From Capitulum mitella (lineage: Eukaryota > Arthropoda > Thecostraca > Pollicipedomorpha > Pollicipedidae), in contig CP099844.1 in assembly GCA_030062745.1 (NCBI GenBank), forward strand, positions 7,153,551-7,217,550: DNA of 64,000 nucleotides, in the 5' to 3' direction. Shown here piece by piece: positions 52,680 through 64,000 of the stretch. Every line of letters begins with the position of its first letter. Position 1 is the stretch's first letter. Under the pieces are notes generated by a model. That model searched no databases, was not told the DNA's origin, and was given only the letters and a program-made list of their open reading frames with translations. The position numbers and the translations under genes are program-made.

Positions 52680-54917
52680 TGTGTTTGGCTCGAGACCGAA
52701 GGGGTCAGCCGGTCATGGAGCAGCCGTGTCGTGGAGGTCTTCGGCACAGTAAAGATCCTCCAACGCTATATGTCCAGCAAATGGGGCAAAATTGCTCCAG
52801 GTATGGGATCACTTAGGTAATGGCCTAGTAGAGTCAGGGTCCGCCTTGGCTTGGACTTGGACGTGGCTTGGCATGGACTCTGATTTCTACTCCATCCACT
52901 TCAGGCTCGGGCTGGCTAAATTCATAAGGAGTTAAAGAATTCAAATCACGCGAGTGTCGTTCGGGCTAAAGTCATGGAGAAGAAATTGAACGGAAACTAA
53001 AGATCCCATCGGAACCAATGTTTCAAAACTGCACGCTTCTGGAGGTGCCCGAGCGAAAACTCTGAGGACTCCAGTCCGGTCACGTGACACGAATCATACG
53101 ACGCACTGCCATCCGGGTTGACACGAGGCGACCGGCCCGATTGGTTGCCGGAGGCACAGAGTAACCCAAGAGGGAAAAGACACCGTGCCGTGGCTCCTGC
53201 CATAGGCCATCGGCCGGAATGACAGAAACGCGTTTATCAAAGTGAATTATGAGGAACAACACAAATACCCGTGCTATTTGTATGAGCTCTCAGCGGAGAT
53301 AAGGATTTCCCTCTACGCCCAGGTTGAGTGTTAGTGATTGCCACTCGACCCTATTCCATTTCTCTGTCGAGCAGAATAGCATTACGAAACAAGAAACGGG
53401 CGTGCGGAGCGTGTCTTTCCGATTCGAATGACACCTGATTTGACTCTTTCAGGTCAACCTCTGATGTTACCATAGTACTTTTACAGTACTTCGACCGGCA
53501 AACCACTCTTTTGAAGCGACCAGGATTTAAAATTAGTCAGTCGGTGAAGTCAATGATTGTTTTTTCTTAATGTCAAGGTCAGGTCAGTGTAATGTCATGC
53601 ATCCTTCTCAGCCGTATCACTTCACTATTGCCACAAATGATGTTTGAATGTCACGCAATATCATTCTGATCACAGAGAAGGTTCAGATTCATTCTCATCA
53701 TTAAATGAGCAACGGAAATTACCTTCCAGACGGCTTAAAACGATTATAAGACCAATGATATAAGAGCAACGTTAGTGGCGGAGCCTCCTGATTTATGAGG
53801 GACGCAGGGCATTTTAAGTTATTCCTTTTTATCGTCAATACGATAGGGGTAGTGCTAAAATTTAGTGCTCGAGGGGGGGGGGCCCAAGTGCCTTAAAGGC
53901 TCAGCTACCTGCAAAAGCCAGTGACTCTACATAAACTGGGAGAGATCACCAACTTTTATCACGGTATGTCGTCAAGAACATTTTCAGTCATTCGCGTGCC
54001 GAAAAGCGACACCAAATCTCGTCTAACTTCTGAGAGAGAAACCCAAATGGGGCTCAAATCTAATAAAATTGCTTGCAAGCACTCTAAAACAACATATGGA
54101 ATAATAACAAAACTCGGTTACGAGACACGGCCTTCTAAAGTTTGTTTTTATTCCGAGAAAGGTGCGGAAATGTTGCAAGGTCATCTAGGACTCACCGGCG
54201 ATCTAAGAAAAACAAACTAATGGGGACTGGAAATCAATCCTATCGTCTGGCGCGGATTGATCGGCGAAGCGTTGTAAGGCGAGTCCGCCGACAGGCGTGC
54301 GTGTGTCTGCTGTTGTTGTAAATACTACTTTCGAGCTCCTTACGTTGTCGCGTGTGAATAGCGACACGCTTGAGGAGAATTCAGACGAAGCCCGTCGTAT
54401 CGGATGGCACTGGCAGTCTGCATGCGAGATGGCGCGGTCCGAGCATGGGTTCGGTAACGTACGTCCCATTCGTCGTTTTTGCAGGAATTTCTTTAATACC
54501 ATGGAAAGTTTCGGGTTCAGGAGTCCCTGTTTGATAAGCGTGCACCTCTTTCCGAAGTTCAGCACTTTCGCCTTGAATCGCCGGCCCAAGCCAAAGCACG
54601 GAATTATTAAAACGGGTTTCCAGCGTTCCAGCTCCCGGCGACCTTTGTGGCCAGGCCTGCGTTTCCTTCCACAGTTATGATTATTTATGGACCTGTTTTG
54701 TCCATCACACTTGGACAAACATCGCTGCCTCTCAACATCATTTTTCTCGTCTGCCCATCCTCAGCTGTTTCTGTAACGTGCTGCTGCGGCCATGTCGTGA
54801 CGGGACGCCCTCTCCGTTCGGCAGCACCGTGAGAAATGGTTGGCCGATTGGGGCTAAGGCGCACAGCCACTGGAGCTCTTGTGATCGAGCGATCGAGCGA
54901 TCTCAGCGATCGAGAGC
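52680..54917. other. Unannotated interval
   Basis: Mostly AT-rich. A poly-G run lies at 53872-53882. Overlapping open frames on both strands at 54203-54718 (171 and 127 codons) have no recognisable content, and I do not call either. Confidence 0.35.
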
Positions 54918-54998
54918 TGACGGGGTCGAGATTTGAACCCACATCCTTGCGATTGTGAGTCCGAATCTCTATTCACTGAGGTATCGGGGAGAACACCG
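54918..54998 (-). repeat. tRNA-derived SINE head, minus strand
   Basis: On the minus strand GATACCTCAGTGAATAGAG resembles an A box and D arm, and GTGGGTTCAAATCTCG is a canonical B box, about 35 bases apart. The outer ends do not pair as an acceptor stem. A GATCGCTCGATC-rich tail follows (54880-54910), as expected of a SINE. Confidence 0.5.
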
Positions 54999-55684
54999 GC
55001 AAGAAGGGCCTGATGTGCGGTCAGTCCGTCTCAGGTGGTGGGTGAAGCCCAGCGCCGACTGGATGTAGTCATGCCTCCGTAGCCTTTGTTTGGGGTGCTG
55101 AGTCGCCATGATTTTTCTTTTTTAACCGAAGGAGTCTCGAAAATGTCTACCATTCACTGTTGGATCCGGGAAGTGGGGGGAGAGGGCGTCGAGACCATAA
55201 TCGCCCTTAAAGTGGAAAAGGGGTCAGCGTATGTTCCGCCCCATTCCAGACAGAAAATGGTACTTTTGTTTATTTTTGAACTATTTCCTACGCATCTTAA
55301 TTTTCGAAAAGACAGGAAAGTAGCCAAAATCTAGGGGGAAATTAGCATTTGGAGTAGGTCAAGTTACGTGGATTTGGCCCGCTTGTCACATGGTCCGGGT
55401 TCTCCCTTGGTAAGTTTATTTGTTGTTTGCTTTGACCGAACCTTTTGCAGAAATCGGCGCTTGAGCTAATAGCCAAATGCCAAGTTTCATCGGCATTCAG
55501 TGATAAGTTATGCAATGTATACACAACTTTCAGAAGTAGAGAACGCAAAGGAAGAATGCAGAAACATCCGCATTGTAATTTGTATCGGCCATGAGCTGAA
55601 ACAAACATCGAATTTTATGTGAAAAAACGTTGTTTGGGCACACCGGTACTGAAAGACGCATTCAGGTCGATTTTAGGGAAAAAC
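54999..55684. other. Unannotated interval
   Basis: No exon, RNA gene or tandem repeat supported. Confidence 0.3.
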
Positions 55685-56345
55685 TTCGCATTGCAGAAAT
55701 TCGTCATGCAAAAGTTCGTCTTGCAGAAGTAGGTCTAGGACGAAAGTTCGTCTAGGGCAAAGGTTCGTCCGGGACAAATGTTGTTCTCGCAGAAGTTCGT
55801 GTAGGGCATAAGTTCATATGAGGAAAAAGCTCGTATGGGGAAAAAGTTTGCCTAGGATAGAAGTCCGTCATGCAGAAGTTTGCCTAGAACAAGAATTTGT
55901 CAAGGACAAAAGTTTGTCTAGAAGTTTGTCTCGCTAACGAAAAATGTTCTTATGGAAAAGGTTAGTGGGAAGAAAGTTCGTAACAAAGGCCTCGTGAGCC
56001 TGACGTTCGAGTCAGAAATAGGTTCGTATCGGAAAAGGAGGGGACCTGAAATAATAACCTGATCTAACCTAACCTAAGGTAACCTAACCTAACTTTTTGC
56101 CCTGGACGAATTTTTGTCCCAGACGAATTTTTGTCCTATACAAATTTCTGTGAGATGAACTTTTGTCTTGGGCGAACCCTTGTCCTAGACGAACTTATGC
56201 CTACACAAACTTATGCCGGACGAACTTTTGTCCTAGACGAACTTTTGTCGTACACGAACTTTAGCGAGACAAACGTTTGTCGTAGACGAACTTTTGTCCT
56301 GGACGAACTTTTGCCCGACGAACTTTTGTCCTTACAAGATATTAC
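55685..56345. repeat. Inverted minisatellite arms (GACGAACTTTTGTCCTA)
   Basis: The left arm (55685-55985) repeats AAGTTCGTCTAGGACAAA in degenerate form. The right arm (56097-56345) repeats GACGAACTTTTGTCCTA, its exact reverse complement. Between them lie about 110 bases that include telomere-like repeats. The 80-codon plus-strand frame over the right arm (NF..RTFVLDELL) is a by-product of the array. Confidence 0.8.
56064..56093. repeat. Interstitial arthropod-type telomere repeat
   Basis: CTAACCTAACCTAAGGTAAC then CTAACCTAAC: four or five CCTAA (TTAGG) units with a strand switch (CCTAAGG) in the middle. Confidence 0.7.
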
Positions 56346-56982
56346 CCAGAAAACAATTGCCCTCCGAACTTAAGTGTGACGAACATCTGCCCGAAAACCT
56401 ACGGGTCACATGCTGCATGTGACGTCATCGTCCCGCTTCGGCCAGGATCCAATCATTGGAAAGTATCGACAATATCCGAAGGTGCTGCCGCCTAGCGCTA
56501 GTGTTGCCCCAGCATGTCTTTTCTCTTCCCCGGTAGATGGCAGGGCAACGATCTCAGGCACTGCTGATGCCTAGGGCCATATGGGCTAAATGTACTCCAG
56601 CGGTTTCTCCGAGTAACTTGTTCTCAGGTGCAAATGAGGTGGAGGTAGGGGTGTTGGGTGTCTTCCCTGCTTCCCCCATGTTGCTAATTGACTTCTAATC
56701 TCAGTCTTTATGAGAAATTTCGGTTTTACGAGGTTCCGTGCCCTCCCCCTTTTCCCCACCTTTCCTTCATCTTTTCAGAATCCTTGAACTGCCCTGATTC
56801 TTACCTGGCCCGTTAACCTTAATACTTTCAAGAGCACGTGGCTTTTATGATGGACTGAGATACATTTCACAACGTTCTTTGACGCCATGAACATTTTTTT
56901 TAGAGGCAGAGAGTTCATGTTTTAGAAGGGGAGAAAAAATGAGCTGGATACGTTTCGTGACGTCACACGTCCGACATTGCAG
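56346..56982. other. 5' flank of the unrecognised 57-61 kb gene
   Basis: No exon or repeat supported before the acceptor at 56982. It may be intron or promoter of the following gene. Confidence 0.3.
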
Positions 56983-56986
56983 GGGG

Positions 56987-57126
56987 ATGACCGAGGCCGC
57001 GTACAATAACAACTCCGGCCAGCAGCGGAGTCAGGACAGCTGGTGCCCGGCGGAGAGCAGCTACAGCGATCGCTCCATCAACGAGCGAGACTTTCTCGGA
57101 GATGTAGACTACGAGTGGCTCTGCGG
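56987..57126 (+). CDS. Unrecognised gene, exon 1
   Basis: MTEAAYNNNSGQQRSQDSWC opens the frame; 46 codons plus two bases precede CTCTGCGG|GTGAGT. The exon may start at 56983. The start codon is inferred, as the frame stays open back to 56939. Confidence 0.6.
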
Positions 57127-60100
57127 GTGAGTGCGCGTCGATTGTGTTCGTAACAACTGGCCCTTCCGGCAGGCATAAGCGAGGATAGATATTGCTGTTA
57201 GCACAATGTCTGCGCTGATCTTGGCGACGCTGACATGGTGCTGCTGTGTTCTCATTTTAGATGTGCTGACACTGCTTTGGTTTAAAAAAAGAAACGCTTG
57301 GATTCATCAGCGCCTTCCCGTAATAGCAACGAATCTAACTGAGCGTGAGACGGGTAGATGCAATGCCGGTCTGAGCTCAACGAACGGTTTGCCGGGCATC
57401 TCGCATCCGCCGGCATCACAACGAAGCGTGTGCGGACGGTGGCCATTCGCATGTGTTGAATTCGTTTGCGTTCATGCGCATTTTAGGAAAATCTCTGTCC
57501 ATTCCGCTCATTTATGCGAATGCTACGATGTTCCATATTGGAAAAGACGAACCCATAGCAGTCTTCTCTCGTTTTAAATTTGTCCCTTGTTTTCTGCAAA
57601 ACGGCAGCTGTATGCAAGGCATCTTCGTTCGCTGTCTCCGTCCCGTCCTCCCCGTTACCACTCACGGGATATTCCCCCCCCCCTTGAGTTGCTGTGGTCG
57701 GCCGCCCAGCTACCCTGCCGAGATGTCCCCGGTTCAGTTGTTGTGGTCGCCCACCCAGCCGGCCAGTGGGGATGTCTCTCTTCGAAGGCCGTTATGATAG
57801 CGCCGTGTGAATGAGTATGTTTGAATTTTTTTGTCATACTCGAATATGCTTTTAGTGTACTCTTAGCTCCATGTTTCCACATTTTTTTAACTTTCGAAAC
57901 TGGGAATTTAAGCCTCATGTATGATCGTGGGTCACCTAAAGGACGTTCATTACCATGCAGTACAGTATGGTTGTCGTAGTCGCCAGCCCAGCCGCCCTGT
58001 GGGGATGCCCCCGCTCAGTTGTTATGGTCGTCCGCCCGGCCGGCCTGCGGGGCTCGATCACGCCATAACCGGATTGCGCGCGATTGGAGACGCCTCCACG
58101 CAGGGCCGAGCCGCCGTAATGACCGCGACCCCGAGACAAATGGCCGGGTGAGCGGGCCGCGATTACCGCCCGCCAGATTGGGTCCTGCCGGCCGGCGCTA
58201 ATTCTGCCCCGGCCAGATTGGCGGCCCGCCTCGCCGCGCGGACGCGACTTCGCCGACGATAAAAACGCCGACTGGCAAGTAGAGGATTATACTCCAGAGC
58301 GCGGCTCGCCGTAGTACCTGACCTACGCGGTTTGGACGAAGGTGTGGTGACGTCGTAGCGTCATGTCATGCAAGCAGAAGTGTGCATTCCTGGACATCAT
58401 CCATCAGTGTTGCTGCGGCGGACGCAGAGATACGAAACTTGGGTGCCTTTTCATACATCATTTTTATATCTTGTGCCGATTTTCTAAATTCAGGGCCATC
58501 TTTTCATTTTTTAAATTCAGGCCATTTACGTCAAGGACAGGTCAAGCATGACCATGTTCTGCAAGAAGGGAAAAACATGGAAGTGGCATAACATTTCCTG
58601 ATTTGTATCGATCGACATAAAGCTTCGAACATCGATAGAGCTTGAAAAATGAAACATTTATGCTGTCTTGAATTCTTCGTAACTGTCCAGGTCAATGACC
58701 TCAGGTCAGCCGAATTTTCCGCCTTTTTACGTTGGTAATGAGATTATCGGACTGATTCGGCAGTTCTGAAGTCGGGATATACACCATGATGCTTCTCACG
58801 CCATTTCGGAACGTGCCAGTAACCTCAGACCAGGCCACATTTCATACCGAATTTTCGACCCGCAACCGAGCACAGTCTTAGGTTTAGAGTCCTGCAATGT
58901 TTACTGGCGGCCATACGTGCTTCGGAAGCACTGATATATAAGAACATGTTTGCCAAGGGTGGCCCAATCCCATTTGACCCAGGTTGACCTGATTTGACCT
59001 TTTGCAATGTTATGCTTGTTTTCAGAACGAACACACTTTGTATGGCCACATTTGATAAAAACTGTACACGTGCCTTCCTTCTATACAGTTTGTACTGCCC
59101 AACCCTCCTATTTCTGGTCGCTGAAATATAAGTCCTTGACGTCGTGAACATAGCTTCCCGCCAAATGCTAGGTTTCTACATTACGACAGTACCCACCGCC
59201 CGGTATCTGAGTGACTTAGTGAAAAAAATGAGGCACGGGTTTCACGATGTAGATGGCATATTACATGATCCGACGTCATGCAGTGTCATGCTGTGCCATG
59301 CCTGATCAATGATAATGTGGCAGATGACACGACTAACGCAAGAAACGCCCAACGTATAGGCGTGAATACCTTGGAAAAGGTCGGAATTGTTTGACTTTCA
59401 TGTAATAAATGTGCACTTAATATGCGTGCCAGACACCTTCGCAATGCATTCCAGTCAACACACATAGCTATACATTCAGAAATAACGAGGTTCGGGGCTT
59501 TGCAAAAAGACGATTTCTGTATTCATGTTCTGCTTTCCTTGAAATGGTCAAATTTAGCGGCAAAGTCTCTTTCTCCTCCCCACGTAGGTAAATTAGACCT
59601 TGTTTTTACTCTTAAGCCCCTTTTGAGCCAATTATAAGTCTTGGTTAAAAACTTTTCCCGCCAAAAATGTCGACAGAGAAATTTGAACAAAGATGACCTC
59701 TAGTGACTTTAATATTCTCCTTATTTGGAAAATCGTGATGCTTTCTGTTAGTTTTGACAGGGCTTTCGAAACGCGTTTTCACCTTTTCTTTGGAACTCTC
59801 AAGATCTTAGGAGGGGGTTCTCGTGAACCCCCGGTCTGGCAAAGGTGGATCCGGAGGTCGGCCCGGGGAGGGTTAAAAGGAATCCTCCGCCTTTGTCTTG
59901 TGTTTCGAAATGACCTGTGATGACTTGTTGTGACCGATGGCCGTATAACATAAACCGAAAAGCTGCCACATAAGTTGCAATGAACAGAGAGCCTTGAATG
60001 TTTTGGAAAAGATGCTGCCACATAAGCTGCAATCAACAGAGAGCCTTGAATGTTTTGGAAAAGATACCTTCAAAATGTTAGGATCCCTGTAACGTGTAGT

Positions 60101-61535
60101 TTGACATTAGATAACTGTCATGTTGAGAGGTTCCAAGGCAAACTGCCGTTTAGGCCCCTCTTTCTGTTCTGCAGAATCTGTAAGAATTTCGGCATCTGAC
60201 TGATGGCTCCATAGCTGAAAGTAAAGATCTGCCACCTGAACACCAGTGACTTTATGACTGCACGCGAGCGGCGCCGTCTGAGCGCCAATGACCTTATAAG
60301 TGAAATCTCGAGCCCGCCACCTGAGCGCCAATGACCTCCAACGTCTGCTGCGCCGTCGTCCAATATTCCGTGTCGTCAATAACCGGCCGAACGAGCGGCC
60401 CCCGGATCAGGTGGCGATCACTTACTGCCGCCGAGATTTATTCGGCCATGATTCTCGCGTGATTCGGTCCGGCATATGCATGTGATGGCTTAATTTTAAG
60501 CCGCCGCTCCGACTGGCCCGCATGTGGGCTCGGCCCTGCCGGCTCTGCGCGTCCAGCCCGGCCCGGTCACGGCCATCGGCGCCGGACCGAGAGCGCCGCG
60601 GAGCCGCCGACCCTGGGCCGCAGCACGGGACGCCGGCCCGCCGAGACTTTCCGATCACGCAGGCGGAAGGAGGCGGGAAACATCGCCGCACTCGTGGACG
60701 CACGCATGCGAGGCAGAACGATGCAGCCACGGCTGCGGCGCGGCTGCAGCCGCAGTTACCCCGGTATGGGGGAGCATTCATTTCCCTCGAATTCTCATCA
60801 GCGGGAGCTGTCCCCGCAGGCTCTGATAAGAAATTCGTCTCAAGCACTAAGTGTCCTTTGTTTTATTTTGCACCTCGTAAAACAATGTGATCGAAATCCC
60901 GCGCAAAACCAACCACTGCTTGTTTACGGTCGGATTTCATTTACTTTTTCGTTCCGATGCTTTTTTGGCCCTCCCGTCTCTGCTTCCGACTAAACGATAA
61001 AGATGGAGCACTTGCCTTTCGTAACGTTTAGACCGCAAGACAGCCACGTGCGGTATGCTTTAGCCAGAGCTGAGGGACTGTTCTACATGTGTTATGTGTT
61101 TTAGAATGAAACTGGATAACCTCGCACATCCAGACCATGGGCAAACGCATGGGGGACGTGGGGTGTAGGCTTTAGCTTTCTATATTGTCTTGAGTTCTGT
61201 GGTGTTGCATAATTTTAAGTGACTCAGAACGTGCCATTGCTGCCCCTTCCCCATATTTATTGAAATCATACTCCTCCAGTCATCGCGAGGCTTTATTTCG
61301 GAACGTCAGCCATCTCTGCCCCGTTTGTTTCAGCTACGGCTGCAGGGCCACTCGAGTGCCTCAGGCGTTTGGCGCTGGCGTAAAGGAGGCGCTGGACCCG
61401 GACGACGCCCGGCTCTACAGCGAGCTCTCCTACCACGTGGACGCCACGCTGGCTGAGGTCGACATGGACGACTTCTACCGCGGCGACATCGACCGCATAC
61501 TGCAGATCTCCGGATACGGCGGCGAACTGTACGAG
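56987..61535 (+). CDS. Unrecognised protein gene, 3' part outside or not found
   Basis: Two exons, 56987-57126 and 61334-61535, splice in phase (GG|C = Gly) across a 4.2 kb intron. They give at least 114 residues, with an open phase-0 donor at 61535. The text (INERDFLGDVDYEWLCGYGC at the junction; later LYSELSYHVDATLAEVDMDD and FYRGDIDRILQIS) is acidic, aromatic and non-repetitive, as in a conserved cytosolic or nuclear protein. I cannot place it in a family. The ATG at 56987 follows an acceptor-like CGACATTGCAG, so an upstream non-coding or coding exon is possible. No further exon with a phase-0 acceptor was found before 64000. Confidence 0.6.
57684..58055. repeat. ~48-bp units CAGTTGTTGTGGTCGCCCAC in two pairs
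   Basis: Four related copies at about 57684, 57736, 57968 and 58016. Each reads GTTGTTGTGGTCG.CC.CCCAGCCGGCC then GGGGATGTC, arranged as two adjacent pairs 180 bp apart. In the intron of the unrecognised gene. Confidence 0.6.
58056..59961. other. Intronic interval, no gene seen
   Basis: A GC-rich patch at 58060-58260 (GCCAGATTGG repeats) gives way to AT-rich DNA. AGGTCA/TGACCT-rich stretches occur near 58690-58720 and 58970-59000. A hairpin GGGGGTTCTCGTGAACCCCC lies at 59813-59832. Confidence 0.35.
59962..60066 (+). repeat. Two tandem 52-bp copies
   Basis: GCTGCCACATAAGTTGCAAT then GAACAGAGAGCCTTGAATGT and TTTGGAAAAGAT occur twice in direct succession with two or three differences. Confidence 0.9.
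60225..60340 (+). repeat. Degenerate tandem CACCTGAGCGCCAATGACCT units
   Basis: Three loose copies of GCCACCTGAGCGCCAATGAC, about 45-55 bases apart. Confidence 0.5.
60480..60760. other. CpG-rich island in the intron of the unrecognised gene
   Basis: Dense CpG with compositional open frames on both strands. It lies about 600 bp before exon 2, a plausible internal promoter, but no exon was identified. Confidence 0.4.
60894..61333. other. Intron end before exon 2
   Basis: AT-rich with nothing recognised except the polypyrimidine tract and acceptor of exon 2. Confidence 0.4.
61334..61535 (+). CDS. Unrecognised gene, exon 2
   Basis: Acceptor CCGTTTGTTTCAG and donor CTGTACGAG|GTACGG, one leading base and 67 codons. 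GC3 is high relative to the flanks, the usual contrast for exons in this window. The minus-strand open frame here is a mirror image. Confidence 0.65.
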
Positions 61536-61557
61536 GTACGGCGCCGGCACCGACCGC

Positions 61558-61905
61558 AGGTCACTGACCTCAGGTCACCGACCGGACTCTGGTGAATGAC
61601 CTGACCAGACCAGACTCAGGTCACTGGTCGGACTTCTGTCACTGGCCGGGCTTAGGTCACTGATCGGCCTCAGGTCACTGACCGGCCCCGGGCCACCAAG
61701 ATGCCTCAGGCCACTGACCGGCCTCAGGTTACTGACCGGCCTCGGGTCACTGACGGGGCGCAGGCTACTGGCCGGCCTTGGGTCAGTGACCGTCCGCAGG
61801 TCACTGACCGGTCACGGACTGCTGACCTTCCGTAGGCCACTGACCAGACTCAGGTCACTGACTGGCCCCGAATCACTGACCAACCTTAGGTTGCCTACCT
61901 CAGGA
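61558..61905. repeat. ~18-bp minisatellite AGGTCACTGACCGGCCTC
   Basis: About 19 loosely conserved units starting 22 bp after exon 2. AGGTCA and TGACC lie in each unit, so it is a dense field of inverted nuclear-receptor-like half-sites, but these are intrinsic to the repeat. Confidence 0.8.
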
Positions 61906-64000
61906 ACCTGGCCACTGACTGCTGAGCGGTGAGCGGAGGCAGCAGCTAAGGCCACGGGGCCAGAAGGCTCAGTTAGTTTTCTTAGCGCCAATTGTGGCGT
62001 GACTGCGTCACAAATTGTGCTTGGGCGGCAAATTGGTTGCGTTCTCCATAACACTTCGTCACCCTCTCGCTTTATGAAAATCCTGACTACTCCACCAACT
62101 AGAGTGGACACCATTGTATGGACTGGTTGACGTGCGGTTTGAGGAAAGCGGGAGAAAACATTTTGCTGAGGCAAGTCCCAGAGATTGCGGATCTCCGAAA
62201 TATTTCTGCAGCCTTTCCACACGTACCGACTGAACGTCTTCAGAATTACTGGTCAAAAACACGTTGAAATAGCTTTGTTCCACTCAGCTGCTTCTCGGGC
62301 TTGTTTTTCCCTTTTTAAAGGATAGCTGCCCTTCCTACCCTATCCTGTCCTACCCCGTGGTTACCATTCCGCTCACATAACCGGTTCCCATGTCCCATGG
62401 TTATGCGACTTGCTGGCCGTGTGAATTCGGCTAAATCTGCGCTGCACATTTTAGTTGGATCTCAAAAGCATGCTGCACCGCATGACACAACTGCATTGCG
62501 GTACAGTCTGTCCCGATCCTCCCAGCCCCGACGGGGCCGGTATATGAGTCGAGTGCTGTCGATCGGTTTCGCGCCAGCGTGCTAACGGGGATGTAACTTT
62601 TTGAAATGGTTGGGATGCCCGCTGAAAAATTTTATGTTCGAGACCCCAAATCATCGAAGGTGCTCACTCCGGAAGGTTTCGCGTTAAATTAACGAAGATT
62701 TCGGCGTGTTCGGTCATGATTGGGGTGCTGGGGCACCCTCAAAAGAAAAGACAATTAGTACCTGGACTCCGCTGTGCTAGTGTGGCTCGCTCCGGCAGTG
62801 GTCGCAGCAGCGTGGATATGCCATTCGTGTGCCCTGTGCCGTACTGCAAGGCGAAGCTGAATTGCAGTGCAATCTAACTCAACTCCATTCGAGGAATGTT
62901 TCTTCCGAAGATTTCTGAGTGCGATTTTCGAGCAGTTGCCAGGGAGGGAGTTTATCGGAATCGATGGGACGCCAATTTCGATTTCGTCTACATTCTTTAC
63001 ATGCAACACCAGACTTTTAATGCTAATCTCATGCCCGTGAATGTCTGTTGTGACGTCACAGTTGAGCGTTGAGCCGCTGACTTGGTCGCTGTCCTCCCAG
63101 TGGCATTTATGTTGACGCGACTTCAAGGTATCTGAGCACATTTTACTGACATAATTTTATCGGTTTTGTTTTAACGATACAAATAAATTCCAGTATTCCC
63201 CTGCAGTCGATGACCTAAACCGAACTGTGACCACACAGCTTGCAGCGCATTGTGTTCCTTGATTCCTGAGAACTGTTCGACAGTTAGGCAGGAATGTACC
63301 CTATCAGCAACGGCTATGGTGGTCTGCCTAGCACCCCAGTGCCGATAAAACATCCCCAAGTATTTGTGAATTTAGCGTGAATGTAACGACCCTGTGGAGT
63401 GGGCTCCTACAGCGCTTCGCACTTCACACTTCCAAATCTAGTGTTTGGGCGACTACCCATAATCTGTTTAAAAAAGTTCCATGTACGCTAGTACCTATGA
63501 TATCGCCATCACCCTACTCATATCGGCTTTCTCGTACGCTAGAGAGGACTGGGATAGACTGTACCGCATTGCAGATGTATCTTACGGTACAGCATGCGGT
63601 TGGAATGCATCTACTATCGTCCATCGACCCGGGCTACATACCGTCACCGCGAAAACCAGAGCGTCTATCACCAGAACGTGACGAGTGGTGGCGAAAACAG
63701 GGGGGGAGCAACGAGGGCAGCCATCTTTGAAAAGAGGAAAACAAGCTCTAGACACAGCTGTATGGAAAAGGAAATATGATTTACCTGCAACGGTGGCATG
63801 CCATCGGAAATCATGCGCAACTTCCGAAAATCGTTTTTTTTCTGTACGTAAGATGAGCGGGATGATATTCTTTTCAGATTTCTTAAATTAATTAAGTCAG
63901 TTGACTCGTAACCAGTGAAGCAGATAGCCATATTTTCATTACTTATCATCGCTCGCTGATGAGCGTATTACGTCCCCTGTCTGGGGGCTCGTAAAAGTTA
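61906..64000. other. Unannotated interval
   Basis: No exon with a suitable acceptor and phase was found. Open frames at 62755-63141 (minus) and 63377-63730 (plus) share faint similarity in opposite orientation (DCTAIQLRLAVRH against DCTALQMYLTVQH), which suggests an old inverted duplication of unknown nature. Confidence 0.35.

Noticed and set aside
54203-54718. 171-codon minus-strand frame overlapping a 127-codon plus-strand frame
   Set aside because: Neither translation resembles a protein family; both strands are open by composition.
61558-61905. Regularly spaced short repeats reminiscent of a CRISPR array
   Set aside because: No constant repeat with unique spacers; units are contiguous and degenerate, and the DNA is eukaryotic.
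62755-63730. Faintly similar frames in opposite orientation (DCTAIQLRLAVRH / DCTALQMYLTVQH), possibly a gene pair
   Set aside because: Similarity is short and no domain, start or splice pattern supports coding; kept only as a possible old inverted duplication.

Overview
This window is eukaryotic nuclear DNA. Real genes appear as short GC-rich exons with GT-AG introns, separated by kilobases of AT-rich or repeat-filled DNA, and I see nothing operon-like. An interstitial block of the arthropod telomere repeat (CCTAA/TTAGG, about 56.07 kb) and the style of the exons point to an arthropod. A crustacean, possibly a barnacle, is my guess, but that is inference only.

I can support four protein-coding loci. 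(1) A compact Shaker-class voltage-gated K+ channel on the plus strand (10.7-12.1 kb, two exons), with an apparent reading-frame break between its T1 and S1 domains. (2) A complete 89-residue LC8-type cytoplasmic dynein light chain on the plus strand (22.2-25.3 kb). It has a spliced 5' UTR, and a decayed tandem copy of its last exon follows it. (3) A minus-strand gene (25.69-35.26 kb, five phase-compatible exons, 5' end not found) that resembles the centriole/microtubule protein MDM1. It carries two internal peptide-repeat arrays and runs tail-to-tail with the dynein light chain gene; their poly(A) signals lie about 90 bp apart. (4) The 5' part of an unrecognised plus-strand gene with two phase-compatible exons (56.98-57.13 and 61.33-61.54 kb). 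Weaker exon candidates lie on the minus strand at 37.1-43.9 kb and on the plus strand at 42.6 and 47.9 kb.

Much of the remaining DNA is repetitive. There is a hAT transposase remnant (3.1-3.6 kb). Two copies of a 1.2 kb element lie at 3.7-4.9 and 16.7-17.9 kb; the first has inverted termini and the second is interrupted by a small hAT-like insertion with an 8-bp target duplication. An inverted pair of dispersed repeats (14.5-16.5 and 21.2-21.9 kb) includes one copy split by a 1.3 kb TTAA-flanked insertion. Several hAT-type MITEs share CAGT.GCGTAGCCA termini. Many minisatellites occur, some switching orientation half way (18.5-19.8 kb and 55.7-56.3 kb). GC/CpG-rich islands lie at 0-0.4, 34.4-34.9, 43.4-44.1, 47.9-48.4, 51.5-51.8 and 60.5-60.8 kb.

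The dynein light chain and the MDM1-like protein both relate to microtubules, but nothing here shows that they are functionally coupled. All exon boundaries were placed by eye from splice consensus and phase and have not been tested against transcripts.
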